Assembly: GCF_000497045.1 (NCBI RefSeq)
Contig: NW_015961956.1
Location: 1 to 64,000 of the forward strand
Source: Kalmanozyma brasiliensis GHG001
Taxonomy: Eukaryota > Basidiomycota > Ustilaginomycetes > Ustilaginales
Direction: 5' to 3'
Length of the DNA stretch: 64,000 nucleotides
Below the pieces are notes generated by a model, which was not told the DNA's origin, ran no database searches, and saw only the letters and a program-made list of their open reading frames with translations. A program made the translations under genes and the position numbers. This document shows, one piece after another, positions 27,666-37,232 of this stretch (position 1 is its first letter; each line of letters opens with the position of its first letter).

Positions 27666-29753
27666 TTAGAGCTTAGGTCGGCCACTGGAGATGTTGACCG
27701 GCCCCTTCTCGTAGAGCGCCTCGATCTGGCTAGCAAAGTACTTGCTCGCCTCGTGCCTCTTGACCTTGAACGTCGGGGTGAGCAAGCCGTTTTCGACCGA
27801 GAAGGGCTCAATGGTGAGGTGAAGGCCCTTGATGTACTCGTAGCCCTTGAGGCCGTTGTTCTTGGCGATTTTGGTGTACTGGTCGAGGTAAGCGGCGATG
27901 ACTTTTTCGTTGCTGCATGCCTCGGACAGCGCGGCCGTGTCTTCGGGGGCGATGGTGCGGCCGAGGATCTTGCTCGCCAGCGGTGCGAACGTCGTGGGCT
28001 CCGGAACGGAAATGCCGATGAGGTAGTCGCGCAGCGAATCGCCGTGCACCATGAGTTGCGCAGCGAGCGGGTTCTGTCCGTAAAACTCGGAGAGGTTGTC
28101 AATGGCAACGTACTCGCCCTGCGAGAGCTTGAGCAGCGACTTGACACGGTCGACAATCTTGACGCGGTTGAACTGGTCAATAGCGACAACATCGCCCGTG
28201 TGCAGGAAGCCGTCCTCGGTGATGGTCTCCTTGGTCTTGGCATCGTCCTTGTAGTAACCCGGGATGGTCGATTGCGACTTGACCAGAAGCTCGCCGCGAG
28301 GGAAGGGCTTGTCCTCGGAAGTGTAGCCGAGGTCGGGCACGTCGCGAAGCTTGAGCTCCATTCCAGGGTAGATGGCACCGACCGAGCCGAGAGACGTGTC
28401 GTTGGCAGCCATGATGGTGCAGAAGCCGTAGTTCTCGGTCTGACCGTACCCTTCGCGAACATCGCAGGCAAGGCAGACACGGAGCAGCTTGAGCACATCC
28501 CCACGAATGGGAGCCGAGCCGGAGACAATGTACTTGACGTTGCCACCAAGCACCGCCTGGACCTTCTTGAAGATGAGTCGGTCGTAAACGGCGTGCGTCA
28601 AGGTGCCGTCGCGGTCGTGGTTGGCGACCTTGGCAGCGATGGCCTTGCGGAGGAGGGCACCCTTGAGGCCGGGAGCAGCGGCCTGAGCCTGGACCAAAGC
28701 GGCGATGCGGTTGAGCACACGCGGCACCGAAGGGAACATGTCGGGCTTGAGAATTGCCATGTCCTCCAAGAGGCGAGTCGTGTCACCACAAAAGTAGCCG
28801 ACACGACCACCGGTGCGCAACACGGCGATCTCGCAGAGACGCGCGTAGATGTGCGCAGTGGGGAGATACGAGATGAGGGTGAAGCTGCCGCGCTTGATGA
28901 AGGCCATCGAAGTGGTGACGTAGCCACCCATGCCGGCGGTGATGATGGCACCCTTGGGGTTGCCTGTGGTACCCGAGGTGTAGCAGAAGGAGTGGATCGA
29001 GTCGTACTTGGGAGGAGTGTGAGCGGCCAAGTTGGCACGACCGAGCTCGAGGATCTCGAACCAGTTGAAGATCTCGATTCCGCAGCCCTTGGCCCACTCC
29101 TTGGCGAGGACATCGCGCTGTGGGTCAACGACACCGGCCTTGACGGTCTCCTTGCTGGGACGGAAGCTGTCGAGGATGACAATGGCCTTGAGGAGAGGAA
29201 GCTTGCCAGCCTGAGCGGCAGCGAGCGTGACACCAACGTGGTTGGTGGTGGTGAAGAGAATGCGCGTCTCGGAGTGCGAAAGGATGTACTGAGCCGAGGC
29301 AGCGTCGTAAGTCTCGTAGAGAGAGACGGTGCGACGGTTGTAGGCCAAGTTGGCAAGGTCGACAATCATGAACTCAGGACGGTTGAGCACCCAGAGACCA
29401 GCAGTCCACTCGGAGGGTCCCACATCGCTACCGAGACGGCCAGACTTGGCGAGGTAGCCGAGACCGGAGCCAATGGCGGTGCGCTCCTCCTCGACCTCTT
29501 CGTAGGTGTACCACTCAAAGTGGTTCTCAAAGTTCTTGGTGACGGGGTTCCAGGGCCTCCAGCCAGCGGCTTCTGACTTGAGGTGCTCGTCCTTGCCACG
29601 GAGGAGGGTCTCGTAGACGGTGCAAGTGGTCTTGTACTCGGGCTGAGCGGCGCTCTTGTAGATGGGCGAGAATCCGGGCTGTTTGGTGCCGGGCACGGGA
29701 AGCATCTGCTTCTCGAGGGGGAAGGGGATCTCTGGGGGCAAGTCGGTCGTCAT
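27666..29753 (-). CDS. Long-chain fatty acid-CoA ligase (AMP-binding, Faa1/ACSL type)
   Basis: 695 aa from the ATG at 29753 (MTTDLPPEIPFPLEKQ). The ATP/AMP signature YTSGTTGNPKG is near residue 257. GYGQTENYG, the adenylate motif DGFLHTGDVV and the KLSQGEYVAID segment all follow in the standard order, and length is normal for the family. It activates long-chain fatty acids to acyl-CoA for lipid synthesis or beta-oxidation. No intron. The last residues are GRPKL, a weak type 1 peroxisome-targeting-like end, so some peroxisomal location is possible, whereas Faa1 itself is cytosolic/lipid-droplet. A G-rich tract lies 310 bp upstream. Confidence 0.96.
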   Translation of the reverse strand: MTTDLPPEIPFPLEKQMLPVPGTKQPGFSPIYKSAAQPEYKTTCTVYETLLRGKDEHLKSEAAGWRPWNPVTKNFENHFEWYTYEEVEEERTAIGSGLGYLAKSGRLGSDVGPSEWTAGLWVLNRPEFMIVDLANLAYNRRTVSLYETYDAASAQYILSHSETRILFTTTNHVGVTLAAAQAGKLPLLKAIVILDSFRPSKETVKAGVVDPQRDVLAKEWAKGCGIEIFNWFEILELGRANLAAHTPPKYDSIHSFCYTSGTTGNPKGAIITAGMGGYVTTSMAFIKRGSFTLISYLPTAHIYARLCEIAVLRTGGRVGYFCGDTTRLLEDMAILKPDMFPSVPRVLNRIAALVQAQAAAPGLKGALLRKAIAAKVANHDRDGTLTHAVYDRLIFKKVQAVLGGNVKYIVSGSAPIRGDVLKLLRVCLACDVREGYGQTENYGFCTIMAANDTSLGSVGAIYPGMELKLRDVPDLGYTSEDKPFPRGELLVKSQSTIPGYYKDDAKTKETITEDGFLHTGDVVAIDQFNRVKIVDRVKSLLKLSQGEYVAIDNLSEFYGQNPLAAQLMVHGDSLRDYLIGISVPEPTTFAPLASKILGRTIAPEDTAALSEACSNEKVIAAYLDQYTKIAKNNGLKGYEYIKGLHLTIEPFSVENGLLTPTFKVKRHEASKYFASQIEALYEKGPVNISSGRPKL

Positions 29754-31780
29754 TTTTTGCGGGAGGCGGAAGAAGGAGTGATCGAGATGGGAAGTGACGA
29801 TGGTGGTGACGGTCGGAAAGGCAGGCGACGTCGAGGATGTGACAGGTGAGAAGGAGGAAGAGAAGGAGAGGAGGCGTGGGAAGTGATTCGGGAAAGAGGC
29901 GGGTGCGTGCGAAGGGGTGCAGTGGGGTGAGCCGAGAGGGGGACGAGCGAGCAAGCGAGCAAAGGAAGACAGCCGGTTAGCTCGGCAGATTGGAATAAGC
30001 GGAGAAAGCGAAGAAAGGAATTACGGTGGTGACCGGATCGTGCGCGCAAGCAGACAAGCAAGCGGGGGCGGGGCGGGGCGGGGGAGCCGCAAAGCTGTCA
30101 AACAATCAATCACAGTCTCGCAAATGCCAAGAGGCAGCTTTCACCATTTCAGCTTCCGCTCAGTGTCGGACCCTCCGAAGTACCCTGTCTTCTTGGTCCA
30201 CTGGTCCCTCGTCGTTCCTGATTACGGTCCCAAGTTGGTCATGTGTGGCTGCTGCATTCCGACTTGTCTTCTGCGAAGTCGACATCGAGTTGAGTCGAGA
30301 TGCTGGTCGATTTTGTTCGAGGCTCACATGTTTGCTGGATTTTCAACAGCAAACACAGGCGCGTCTGTCTGGCTCCCCGGTGAAACCGAGCCGGAAAGTC
30401 TCCGCACCCTGCTGACACGCACGCACGCTCGCTTCGCTCAAAGCCTCCCATCGTGGCGCTTGAAGGTTCAACGTCAAACATGGCTGGCTCTCTTGTTGCC
30501 TCCTCCGCCTTTCCAGATCAACCAAGCAAGCCGTTCATCTCAGATGACAGCTCGCAGACGTAAGTGGCGGGTGACTGATCTCTATTTTGCGCCCATGCTG
30601 GTGACGTCCAAGCCAGCTTCGCAACACACGTGGAAGCAAATGAGAGCAACTGAAGAACAAAGTAAAGCGAGCCGGCAGAGCGGCTCATGAAGGTCGCCAA
30701 ACTCGAGAAGAATTTTTGAGGGCGATCTTCGGTTCGTGAGGATCTCACAATTTAGGAAAATGTGCACATCTGCCACTCAATCGCTTTGCTGTTTCGTCCC
30801 AATCGGGCTGTTCCCTTTGCTGCTTCGTGCTGTCAGTGATAGGGGAAGGGTTGCAGTCGAGGCATTCAGGAAGGCAGCTCAAAGATAGCGTTGCTGAGCC
30901 GAAGCTTCATGTGTCCCAGCCTATTGCTCACGATGGCCGCAACCCCTTCAACGGCATCGAAGCAAATCGGTAGTAGGCCGCTGCTGAGACGACTGAACAG
31001 ATCAGCAGCTCAGATCGGTATGTCATGTGTGGCAGCGAGCTTCGAGCCAGACAAGTGACCAAGATCACTCGACCGCAACGCAAGGAAAATAAAACATCGA
31101 CACCTTTGCTCCGAGTGCTTTCACAACGGTGCAAGCTCTCGAGTCGCCTTCTCTTGGCCAAATGCATACGTCTTTCCTGCTCTTCATACACAGCACAATC
31201 CTGCGGCTCGTATCCGACCAGCTCTGTAGAGGCGATCGGACCAAGCAGATTCGAAGTATTCTGCTCGCGCGTTGTGCTTCGGTGATCTAGTGTTGGATTG
31301 CGCCAGATGAACTTCTCGAGCCGAAAGGGGAGGAAACGCTATTGCAGCTGTGAGAGTGACATCAATTGTGGAACCTCGTGAATCCCTTGAGGAGCGAGTC
31401 GAAGACGATGAACGCTGGGTGGGGAGAAGAGCCAATCGATGAGACGATCCGAGATGCGGCTGGACTGCAGGGTGTTAATCGCCGTCTGGCAAGGAAGTTC
31501 GTCTTGCTGCTGAATTAGTGGTGAGCTGCCTTCAAAACCTTCTGGCCTGTTGTGTGCGATGCAGTAGGGTCGTATTGTGAGACCACGTGGGATGAGAGTG
31601 GAGATCGAGTCAGTCACCATGCTCTTTGTGGCACAACAATCGAGGAGGAGCAACGCCGCGCATCTTGAGGTATTGGTCCTGCATCGACGCCATCATCCTT
31701 GCGTGACTGTACCAGCCCCGTCGCTGATCCTAGTACGCCGAGATGTAGTGCGCTTGCTCACTCCACCTAGGTCGCCAATA
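29754..31780. other. Long intergenic region, no confident gene
   Basis: 2.0 kb between the divergent synthetase start and the convergent end of the ATP synthase j gene. It holds the G-rich element at 30064-30084 and scattered frames of 60-257 aa without domains. One spliced candidate (ATG at 30480, donor at 30560) is discussed as a weak finding. No tRNA or other RNA was recognised. Confidence 0.5.
30064..30084 (+). promoter_or_regulatory. G-quadruplex-forming / GC-box tract upstream of acyl-CoA synthetase
   Basis: G5-C-G4-C-G4-C-G5 on the plus strand, which is the template strand for the synthetase. Four G runs with one-base loops make a textbook quadruplex candidate. The C-rich complement also matches zinc-finger GC-box or Mig1-like sites. 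Function is inferred. Confidence 0.6.
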
Positions 31781-31942
31781 CTAACCGTATGGGTTACGGG
31801 GGTCCTTGGAAGCCTCCTCGGTCGAGACAGCCATGTCCTGCAGCTTGTTGACTCCGTAGAAGACAACACCGGCGGCGACGAAGAAGGGCCACATGGGCTT
31901 CAACAGCGGGGTGGGGTAAGCGCGGAAGCCGAAGAATGCCAT
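31781..31942 (-). CDS. ATP18: ATP synthase subunit j (Atp18)
   Basis: 53 aa, too short for many gene finders. MAFFGFRAYPTPLLKPMWPF then a single membrane span (FFVAAGVVFYGVNKLQ) and a DPRNPYG end, all characteristic of the mitochondrial F1Fo ATP synthase j subunit. Yeast Atp18 is 59 aa. It sits in the inner membrane at the Fo sector and has no cleaved presequence. The ATG at 31942 fits the family start, and the longer frame to 32128 has no support. Confidence 0.92.
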   Translation of the reverse strand: MAFFGFRAYPTPLLKPMWPFFVAAGVVFYGVNKLQDMAVSTEEASKDPRNPYG

Positions 31943-32644
31943 CTTGAATATGCGTGTCGTGGGGGATACGTGATAAAGACGATGGTGGAGAGCAGCAGTG
32001 CGATGATGGTGTTGGCTGCGTTTTGGGATTTGGAGATGCACGGCTTGCCTTCCGAATTGGCCAATTTCGTCTTCTTCTCGCACCAGAGAATTTATCGCTT
32101 CCGACTCGATTTGGAGCTCTGACCTCACGCTGAATCGCCTTGGTGAGGCAGCCTCAATTTCGAAATTTCAGTTCGTGATCGACCTGAACAGGCGGCGCGC
32201 ACCGGGAAAAGCCTAATGATCCGGATCGGGCTGTCCAGTGCCATATCGGCCAGATCCCATTGTGACCGTGGCAGAAGCTGACATGTAGAAGGGTGCAGGT
32301 GAAGTGACTTGTTCGAGTCTGTCACTTTCGGCGCTTCCGTCTGTATCACCCTATGATCAGGTGATGTGGTCTGAGGAAAGTCGAGGACGTCAACAGCGCT
32401 CCGATGGCTGTGTCCGAGGTGACATCGGCCTGCTTCCGCTCGGGCGCCACGGTGCGGAAGAGGCGATCAGAGATGGTCGGCAATTCCGACAACATCACTC
32501 ATGCTCCTTTGACGCACAAGTCTCCTTGCTCAGCCTCTTCACATGACTGCGAAAGGGCTGGCAATATATTGAGACGTCCTTCCGATCAGACCCCATCTGA
32601 GCGTCCAGCCTTCTCCCTTCTCTGCCCATCTCACTCTGCTCAGT
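31943..32644. other. Divergent intergenic region: ATP18 / DHA1 transporter
   Basis: 702 bp between divergent starts. Nothing beyond short unsupported frames. Confidence 0.5.
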
Positions 32645-34696
32645 ATGCCTTCGTCCAAGGTTGGTCTCGATGCGGACACCCTTATGGCTGACAGCAGGCT
32701 CTCCTCCAGGGCGACTTTGTACCATCACTGGCTTGACGGGAGGTATACTTCTCTGCGCCACCCTGTCTTTGCATCTTCGTCGATAGGCGCGATGCCTGGT
32801 GTGACGTCGAAAGAGGACATGCTGCGCTACAATCGCTCCCGTCAAGACATGGAACCACAGGCATGTGGAAAGTCTTTGGTCACGACCAACGATAACCTGC
32901 CACGGTGGGCTGCGTCTGAATCCAGACTGTCGAAGCCGAGCGAAACGGTTGCCACCCCGCCGCCATCTATGACAATGGACATCGACGCCTGCTTCGCGAT
33001 CATCATAGGCCAGGTAGCCAGCCTCGCCGCACGAAACATGGCGAGCAACCACGACTTGGGTGCAGCCGTGAACGAGACGACTCCTCTGCAATTTGCTCGT
33101 AGCAATCATCCTTTCGACTGGCCAGCTCGTCACAAGTGGATTTACACCTTCCTTGTCGGTCTCACCATGTTCAACGCTTCCTTCGCATCCACTGCAGTGA
33201 ACGGGGCCGGCACTCGTATCGTGAAGCAGTACGGTTTGTCGCGGGAGGAAATGGTCTTCATTACCGGCTCATTCATCGGAGGCTGTGTCGCTGGGCCCAT
33301 CGTGTGGGCACCACTGTCAGAAATGTACGGAAGGCGACCTGTCGGCCTCGCCTCGATGGTGCTGTACTCCATCACCAATATAGGCTGCGCTCTGGCTCCC
33401 TCCAAATTTGTCCTCTTCTCGAGCCGCTTCTTGGCCGGCGCATGCGCTTCTTCCGCCTTCTCAAACGCCGCCGCAGTCATCACAGATCTTTTCCCTCCGC
33501 CTTTGCGATCCAGGCCCATGATCGTCGCATCCCTGGCGCCCTTGTTAGGACCTTGCTTTGGACCACTCTTCGGTGCCCTCATCAGCACGGATCTGCGATG
33601 GCCGTTCGTGTTTTGGGTCCTCGGCGCCGTCGGCCTGGTGCTGGAAGGAGTGCTCTTCTGCGTTCCAGAAACCTATCAGCCGGTGATTGATGCGCGAATG
33701 AATACCACGGCCCGCGCTCCATCATCGGCGACATGGCGACAGAGGATCCGAATTTTCGTGTTGATCAACCTCGGCAGACCCATCAACATGATGTGCCGCG
33801 AGCCTATTGTGGTGTGCGCTACTTTCTATCTCTCCCTTTTCTTTTCTTTGATGTACCTGTTCTTCGTCAGCTGGCCCTTGATCTTCGGTCCTCCGGGCAT
33901 CTATCGTCTCGACACAGTCTATACGGGCATCACCTTCTTGCCCATGGCCGTCGGAGGAATATTGGCAGCAGCTTTGCTTCCTTTGTGCGATCGCTACTAC
34001 CGAAAGAGGGACATGGCAGCGGGTACGCTTGTCCCAGAGGCCAGGCTACTTCCCACCTTCTTCGTCGCGCCTCTCGTGGCTGTTGGGCTTCTGTGAGTGC
34101 CTCGTCTGCATGCTGGCGGTACATGGCAACGTCGGACCTCGAGCTGACCCTGCCTCTTCTTCTACATAGCTGGGCCGGCTGGTTCGCGCGAACATCCATT
34201 CCGTTCGAGGTAACGATGCTGGCTGGAATACCGATCGGGGCTGCCATGGTCCTCGTCTTTCAGGGCTGGATCAGCTATCTCGGCGACTGCTATCGCCTCT
34301 ATTCGTCGTCTGCTGTGAGTGTGTTATGGCGATGTTCAAATCGTACTCACAGTATCGACACTTACATACATCCGACCCTCTTCTTGCTCAAGATCGCGGC
34401 CACGGTGATCGGTCGTTCCATCTCGGGTGCTACGTAAGTTGGCCTGCGGCATTTCACGGGACCACCCTCTACAATGCGATACGAGCTGACCCGAGTCCTT
34501 CTGCTACTGGTTTCTTCGTGGCCCTGACAGCATTCCGCTAGCCACGCATCGCTTGCACGAGAAGCTTGGCGGGATCGCGTATCTGTACACCTTGCTCGCC
34601 GGTCTCGTGATCCTGACCGCTCCGATGCCGTATCTCGTCTTTCGATTCGGGGACCGGCTACGATCACGCTCGATGTACAGGCCTGGTAGAGCCTGA
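32645..34696 (+). CDS. MFS transporter, DHA1 drug/polyamine family (Tpo/Flr1-like)
   Basis: Four exons by splice reading: 32645-34092, 34170-34314, 34393-34433 and 34531-34696, giving 599 aa. Donors are GTGAGT, GTGAGT and GTAAGT. Acceptors are ATAG, AAG (unusual) and ACAG. Membrane segments begin at KWIYTFLVGLTMFNASFAST. Family motifs are PLSEMYGRRPVGLAS (motif A), FLAGACASSAFSNAAAVITD and LGPCFGPLFGALI, then GWISYLGDCYRLYSSSA near the end and a last span YLYTLLAGLVILTAPMP. These proton antiporters export drugs or polyamines at the plasma membrane. The first 130 residues look unlike a normal MFS tail, so the start may be the ATG at 33038 or an intron may be missed there. Confidence 0.85.
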
Positions 34697-35088
34697 TGCG
34701 ACACGAACATGCAATGCTACTGTTCCATCATCCTTGCAGAAGGGCTCGTCGAGTGAGCGTGCAAGTCAGACTCGCGAGCAGGTGATGGACTGCTGGGAAC
34801 AGCGGAGTTGAGCAGAGTGCATAAGGTGTGGAGAGCGCCGTAAGCGAGCCTGGCTCGTGCCTGAAAAGCTTTCGGGGTTCAAGTCCCAAATTCCTCTCGC
34901 AGCTGAAACCTCAGCACTTCGAGCTCCGCACAATCGACCTTACCTTCTCTCATCGTTCGTCATCATCCCCGACCACTGCTCCCGTCACATACACCTTCGC
35001 ACAATGTTCTCGACCTCGCCATAGATCTATCTACACATCATCATCACCGTCGCTCGCAATCGCTGCTCGTACGGCAGCCGAGCCCAAG
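34697..35088. other. Intergenic region and leader of the phosphatase gene
   Basis: 392 bp. The frame of the next gene stays open upstream to 34828 but looks like leader sequence (Ser/Thr/Arg-rich, poor bias). Nothing else supported. Confidence 0.5.
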
Positions 35089-36945
35089 ATGGACGAGGTA
35101 CTACCGGGCCTCTGGGTGGGTGGGGTGAGAGCAGCCATGGACGCCGACTACCTCTCCCGCGCCGGTGTCACCCACATCATCTCGTGCATGAAGCAGCAAA
35201 TTCCCGTACCTCCACCACTTGCGGATGGTAGGACGATCACGCGGGCAGAGATGAAGCACATTCGGATCGACGATGACGAAAAGGCGCCTGTCCTCGTCCA
35301 TTTTGCCGGGTGCAATGAGTTGATCGCCAGTCAGCTGCAGGAGGAATGGGTCGTCGATGACAAAGAAGCGGAATCATCGCAGCAGCCATCAGAGGCCGGC
35401 GACGAGGTCGAACAGCTGGTACAAGGTCGACAGAAGCGTAATGGACGATGGGGAAGCTGGCAGACCACTGGCGCAGGAACCGTGCTCGTACACTGCCAAG
35501 CGGGTTGCTCCCGATCCGTCGCCATCACCGCAGCCTATCTCATGCACACACGCCGCATCTCTGCCACCACAGCAGTCGATATGATCCGACGACGACGAGC
35601 CGACGCCGGCCCCAATCGAGGCTTCATGGCGCAGCTCGAGCTGTACGAGCAGGTGGGCTTCGAGATCGACATGAAGTGGCAGTCAGTCCGCCGATTCCTC
35701 ATGAGCAAGACCGACATTCTCAATGGCGACAGCATGGACGACATGCTTCTCAGCTACTATCCGAGCCCGTACCCAAGTCCGGGGTTGAGCGCTGGCGGGA
35801 TGAAAGGATTCACCAGCATCAAGCCGACCAGCAAAACAGGTGAGGGTGACGCTCAAGCCTCCACAAGCGCGGAGAATTTTGGTTGGAGCAAAAATTCACG
35901 CTCGACATCCAAACCTCTTTCGCGCTCAGCATCTTCCTGTTCCACATCATCGTCCTCGTCGCACTCCGGGCCACGCATCTCCCAGCTCTCATCGATCACC
36001 GCTACATCCTCGCCATCCGAGCCGGAGCTCGTCCCCTCGCTCTCCAGCATGTCTACCTCGAATGGCGGATCTTCGAAGGCATCGGAATCAGGAGCCGCGC
36101 CGGCCGAAGTCAAGGTGACTGCCAACTCGTCCGGCCGCCTCCCTGGTGGCGTGCAGCACGTGCGAGGTCACGAAGGCATTGCGAACCGTGGTCAGCTATC
36201 GAGGCCGAACTTCACAGGGCCCAAGCTGAGGTGTAAAGGGTGCAGGAGGGAGTTGGCTGCGTTGGATCATGTCGTGATTCACGAGCCAGGCAAGGGACAG
36301 ATGGCGTTCGACCACAGGAAGAGGGATGTGGGGCATCAGGGTCAGAATGTGGCCACCAACTCGGGCTCAACTGACAGTGTGGCAGCACAGGATGGCACAG
36401 GGGCGGAGATGGCTGCGGAGGGGCCGAATGTGCCAGCGCAGCAGGAGCAAGGATCGACAGAGACTGATGCAGCTTCCACCTCGTCAGTATCATCATCAGC
36501 AGTAGCAGCAGGTCCGACGCCGGTCGCGAACGGCAAACCGAAGATCCAATCTGCGGCGTCATTAGCATCGCAACTCCCACCACACCTCGCCGCGCTTCGA
36601 GGCGCACGTCCGCGCCCGCCAGCACCAGCACCCGCCGCGGCACCGAATCCATCTCTCTCATCCGCCGGCCTCCCTTCTTCACCGTCGACCAACGCCCCCG
36701 CTTCCTCACCGTCTACACCGACAAAGTCGATGTTGAAGCATCCCTCCTGCTCGTCATACTTCCTCGAGCCTATGGCGTGGATGTCCGACCTGTCAAGCGG
36801 CGAAGTCACCGGCCGGCTCAACTGCCCCACTGCGAAATGCGGCCAGAAGCTCGGCAGCTGGGACTGGGCCGGCATGCAGTGCGCGTGCGGCGCTTGGGTC
36901 ACCCCGGCTTTCTCTTTGCACCGCAGCAAGGTTGATGAGATTTAG
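35089..36945 (+). CDS. YVH1: Yvh1/DUSP12 dual-specificity phosphatase
   Basis: 618 aa from MDEVLPGLWVGG at 35089, the conserved start of DSP domains. Catalytic loop HCQAGCSRSVAIT with Cys136. A dual-specificity fold covers about residues 1-195. The C-terminal zinc domain of Yvh1 is present but split: the first pair (RCKGCRRELA) is near residue 381, and the rest (SSYFLEPMAWMSD, CPTAKCGQKLGSWDWAG, CACGAWVTPAF) is at about 547-605. Yvh1 releases Mrt4 from pre-60S ribosomes, a role that needs the zinc domain rather than the phosphatase. The protein is nearly twice the usual length because of disordered inserts. It adds a second 60S-assembly link to this window along with the gene at 2233. Confidence 0.93.
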   Translation: MDEVLPGLWVGGVRAAMDADYLSRAGVTHIISCMKQQIPVPPPLADGRTITRAEMKHIRIDDDEKAPVLVHFAGCNELIASQLQEEWVVDDKEAESSQQPSEAGDEVEQLVQGRQKRNGRWGSWQTTGAGTVLVHCQAGCSRSVAITAAYLMHTRRISATTAVDMIRRRRADAGPNRGFMAQLELYEQVGFEIDMKWQSVRRFLMSKTDILNGDSMDDMLLSYYPSPYPSPGLSAGGMKGFTSIKPTSKTGEGDAQASTSAENFGWSKNSRSTSKPLSRSASSCSTSSSSSHSGPRISQLSSITATSSPSEPELVPSLSSMSTSNGGSSKASESGAAPAEVKVTANSSGRLPGGVQHVRGHEGIANRGQLSRPNFTGPKLRCKGCRRELAALDHVVIHEPGKGQMAFDHRKRDVGHQGQNVATNSGSTDSVAAQDGTGAEMAAEGPNVPAQQEQGSTETDAASTSSVSSSAVAAGPTPVANGKPKIQSAASLASQLPPHLAALRGARPRPPAPAPAAAPNPSLSSAGLPSSPSTNAPASSPSTPTKSMLKHPSCSSYFLEPMAWMSDLSSGEVTGRLNCPTAKCGQKLGSWDWAGMQCACGAWVTPAFSLHRSKVDEI

Positions 36946-37232
36946 AGATTCAATGCATGTCGTTGTGTTTTTGCTCGAAGTAGTGTGCGGCAGTGAACCA
37001 ATGCAACGGCAGAACGGGGTTGAGCGAGCATGACCTGATGTGAAAGGACTGCGACCGATCTGGAGGTTTGATGCTCCCCAAAAGTGTCGCGCTCGCGAGC
37101 TGCAATGATCTTCTCTCCTCGTGAGCTGACATGCTCACCTTTCACAACGATTGATCGGTCTCAAGCACACGATCGAATGGTGTTGCTTGCTAGACAAATG
37201 CAGAATACAGTTACAGATCTTGCTTCTTACGG

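Noticed and set aside
27660..29576. 638-codon open frame antisense to acyl-CoA synthetase
   Set aside because: Same codon-bias shadow; no domain, and the sense strand has a complete, conserved enzyme.
34820..34890. tRNA-like sequence with GGTTCAAGTCC
   Set aside because: The B-box-like motif is present, but no seven-base acceptor pairing, proper D arm or anticodon stem can be drawn.
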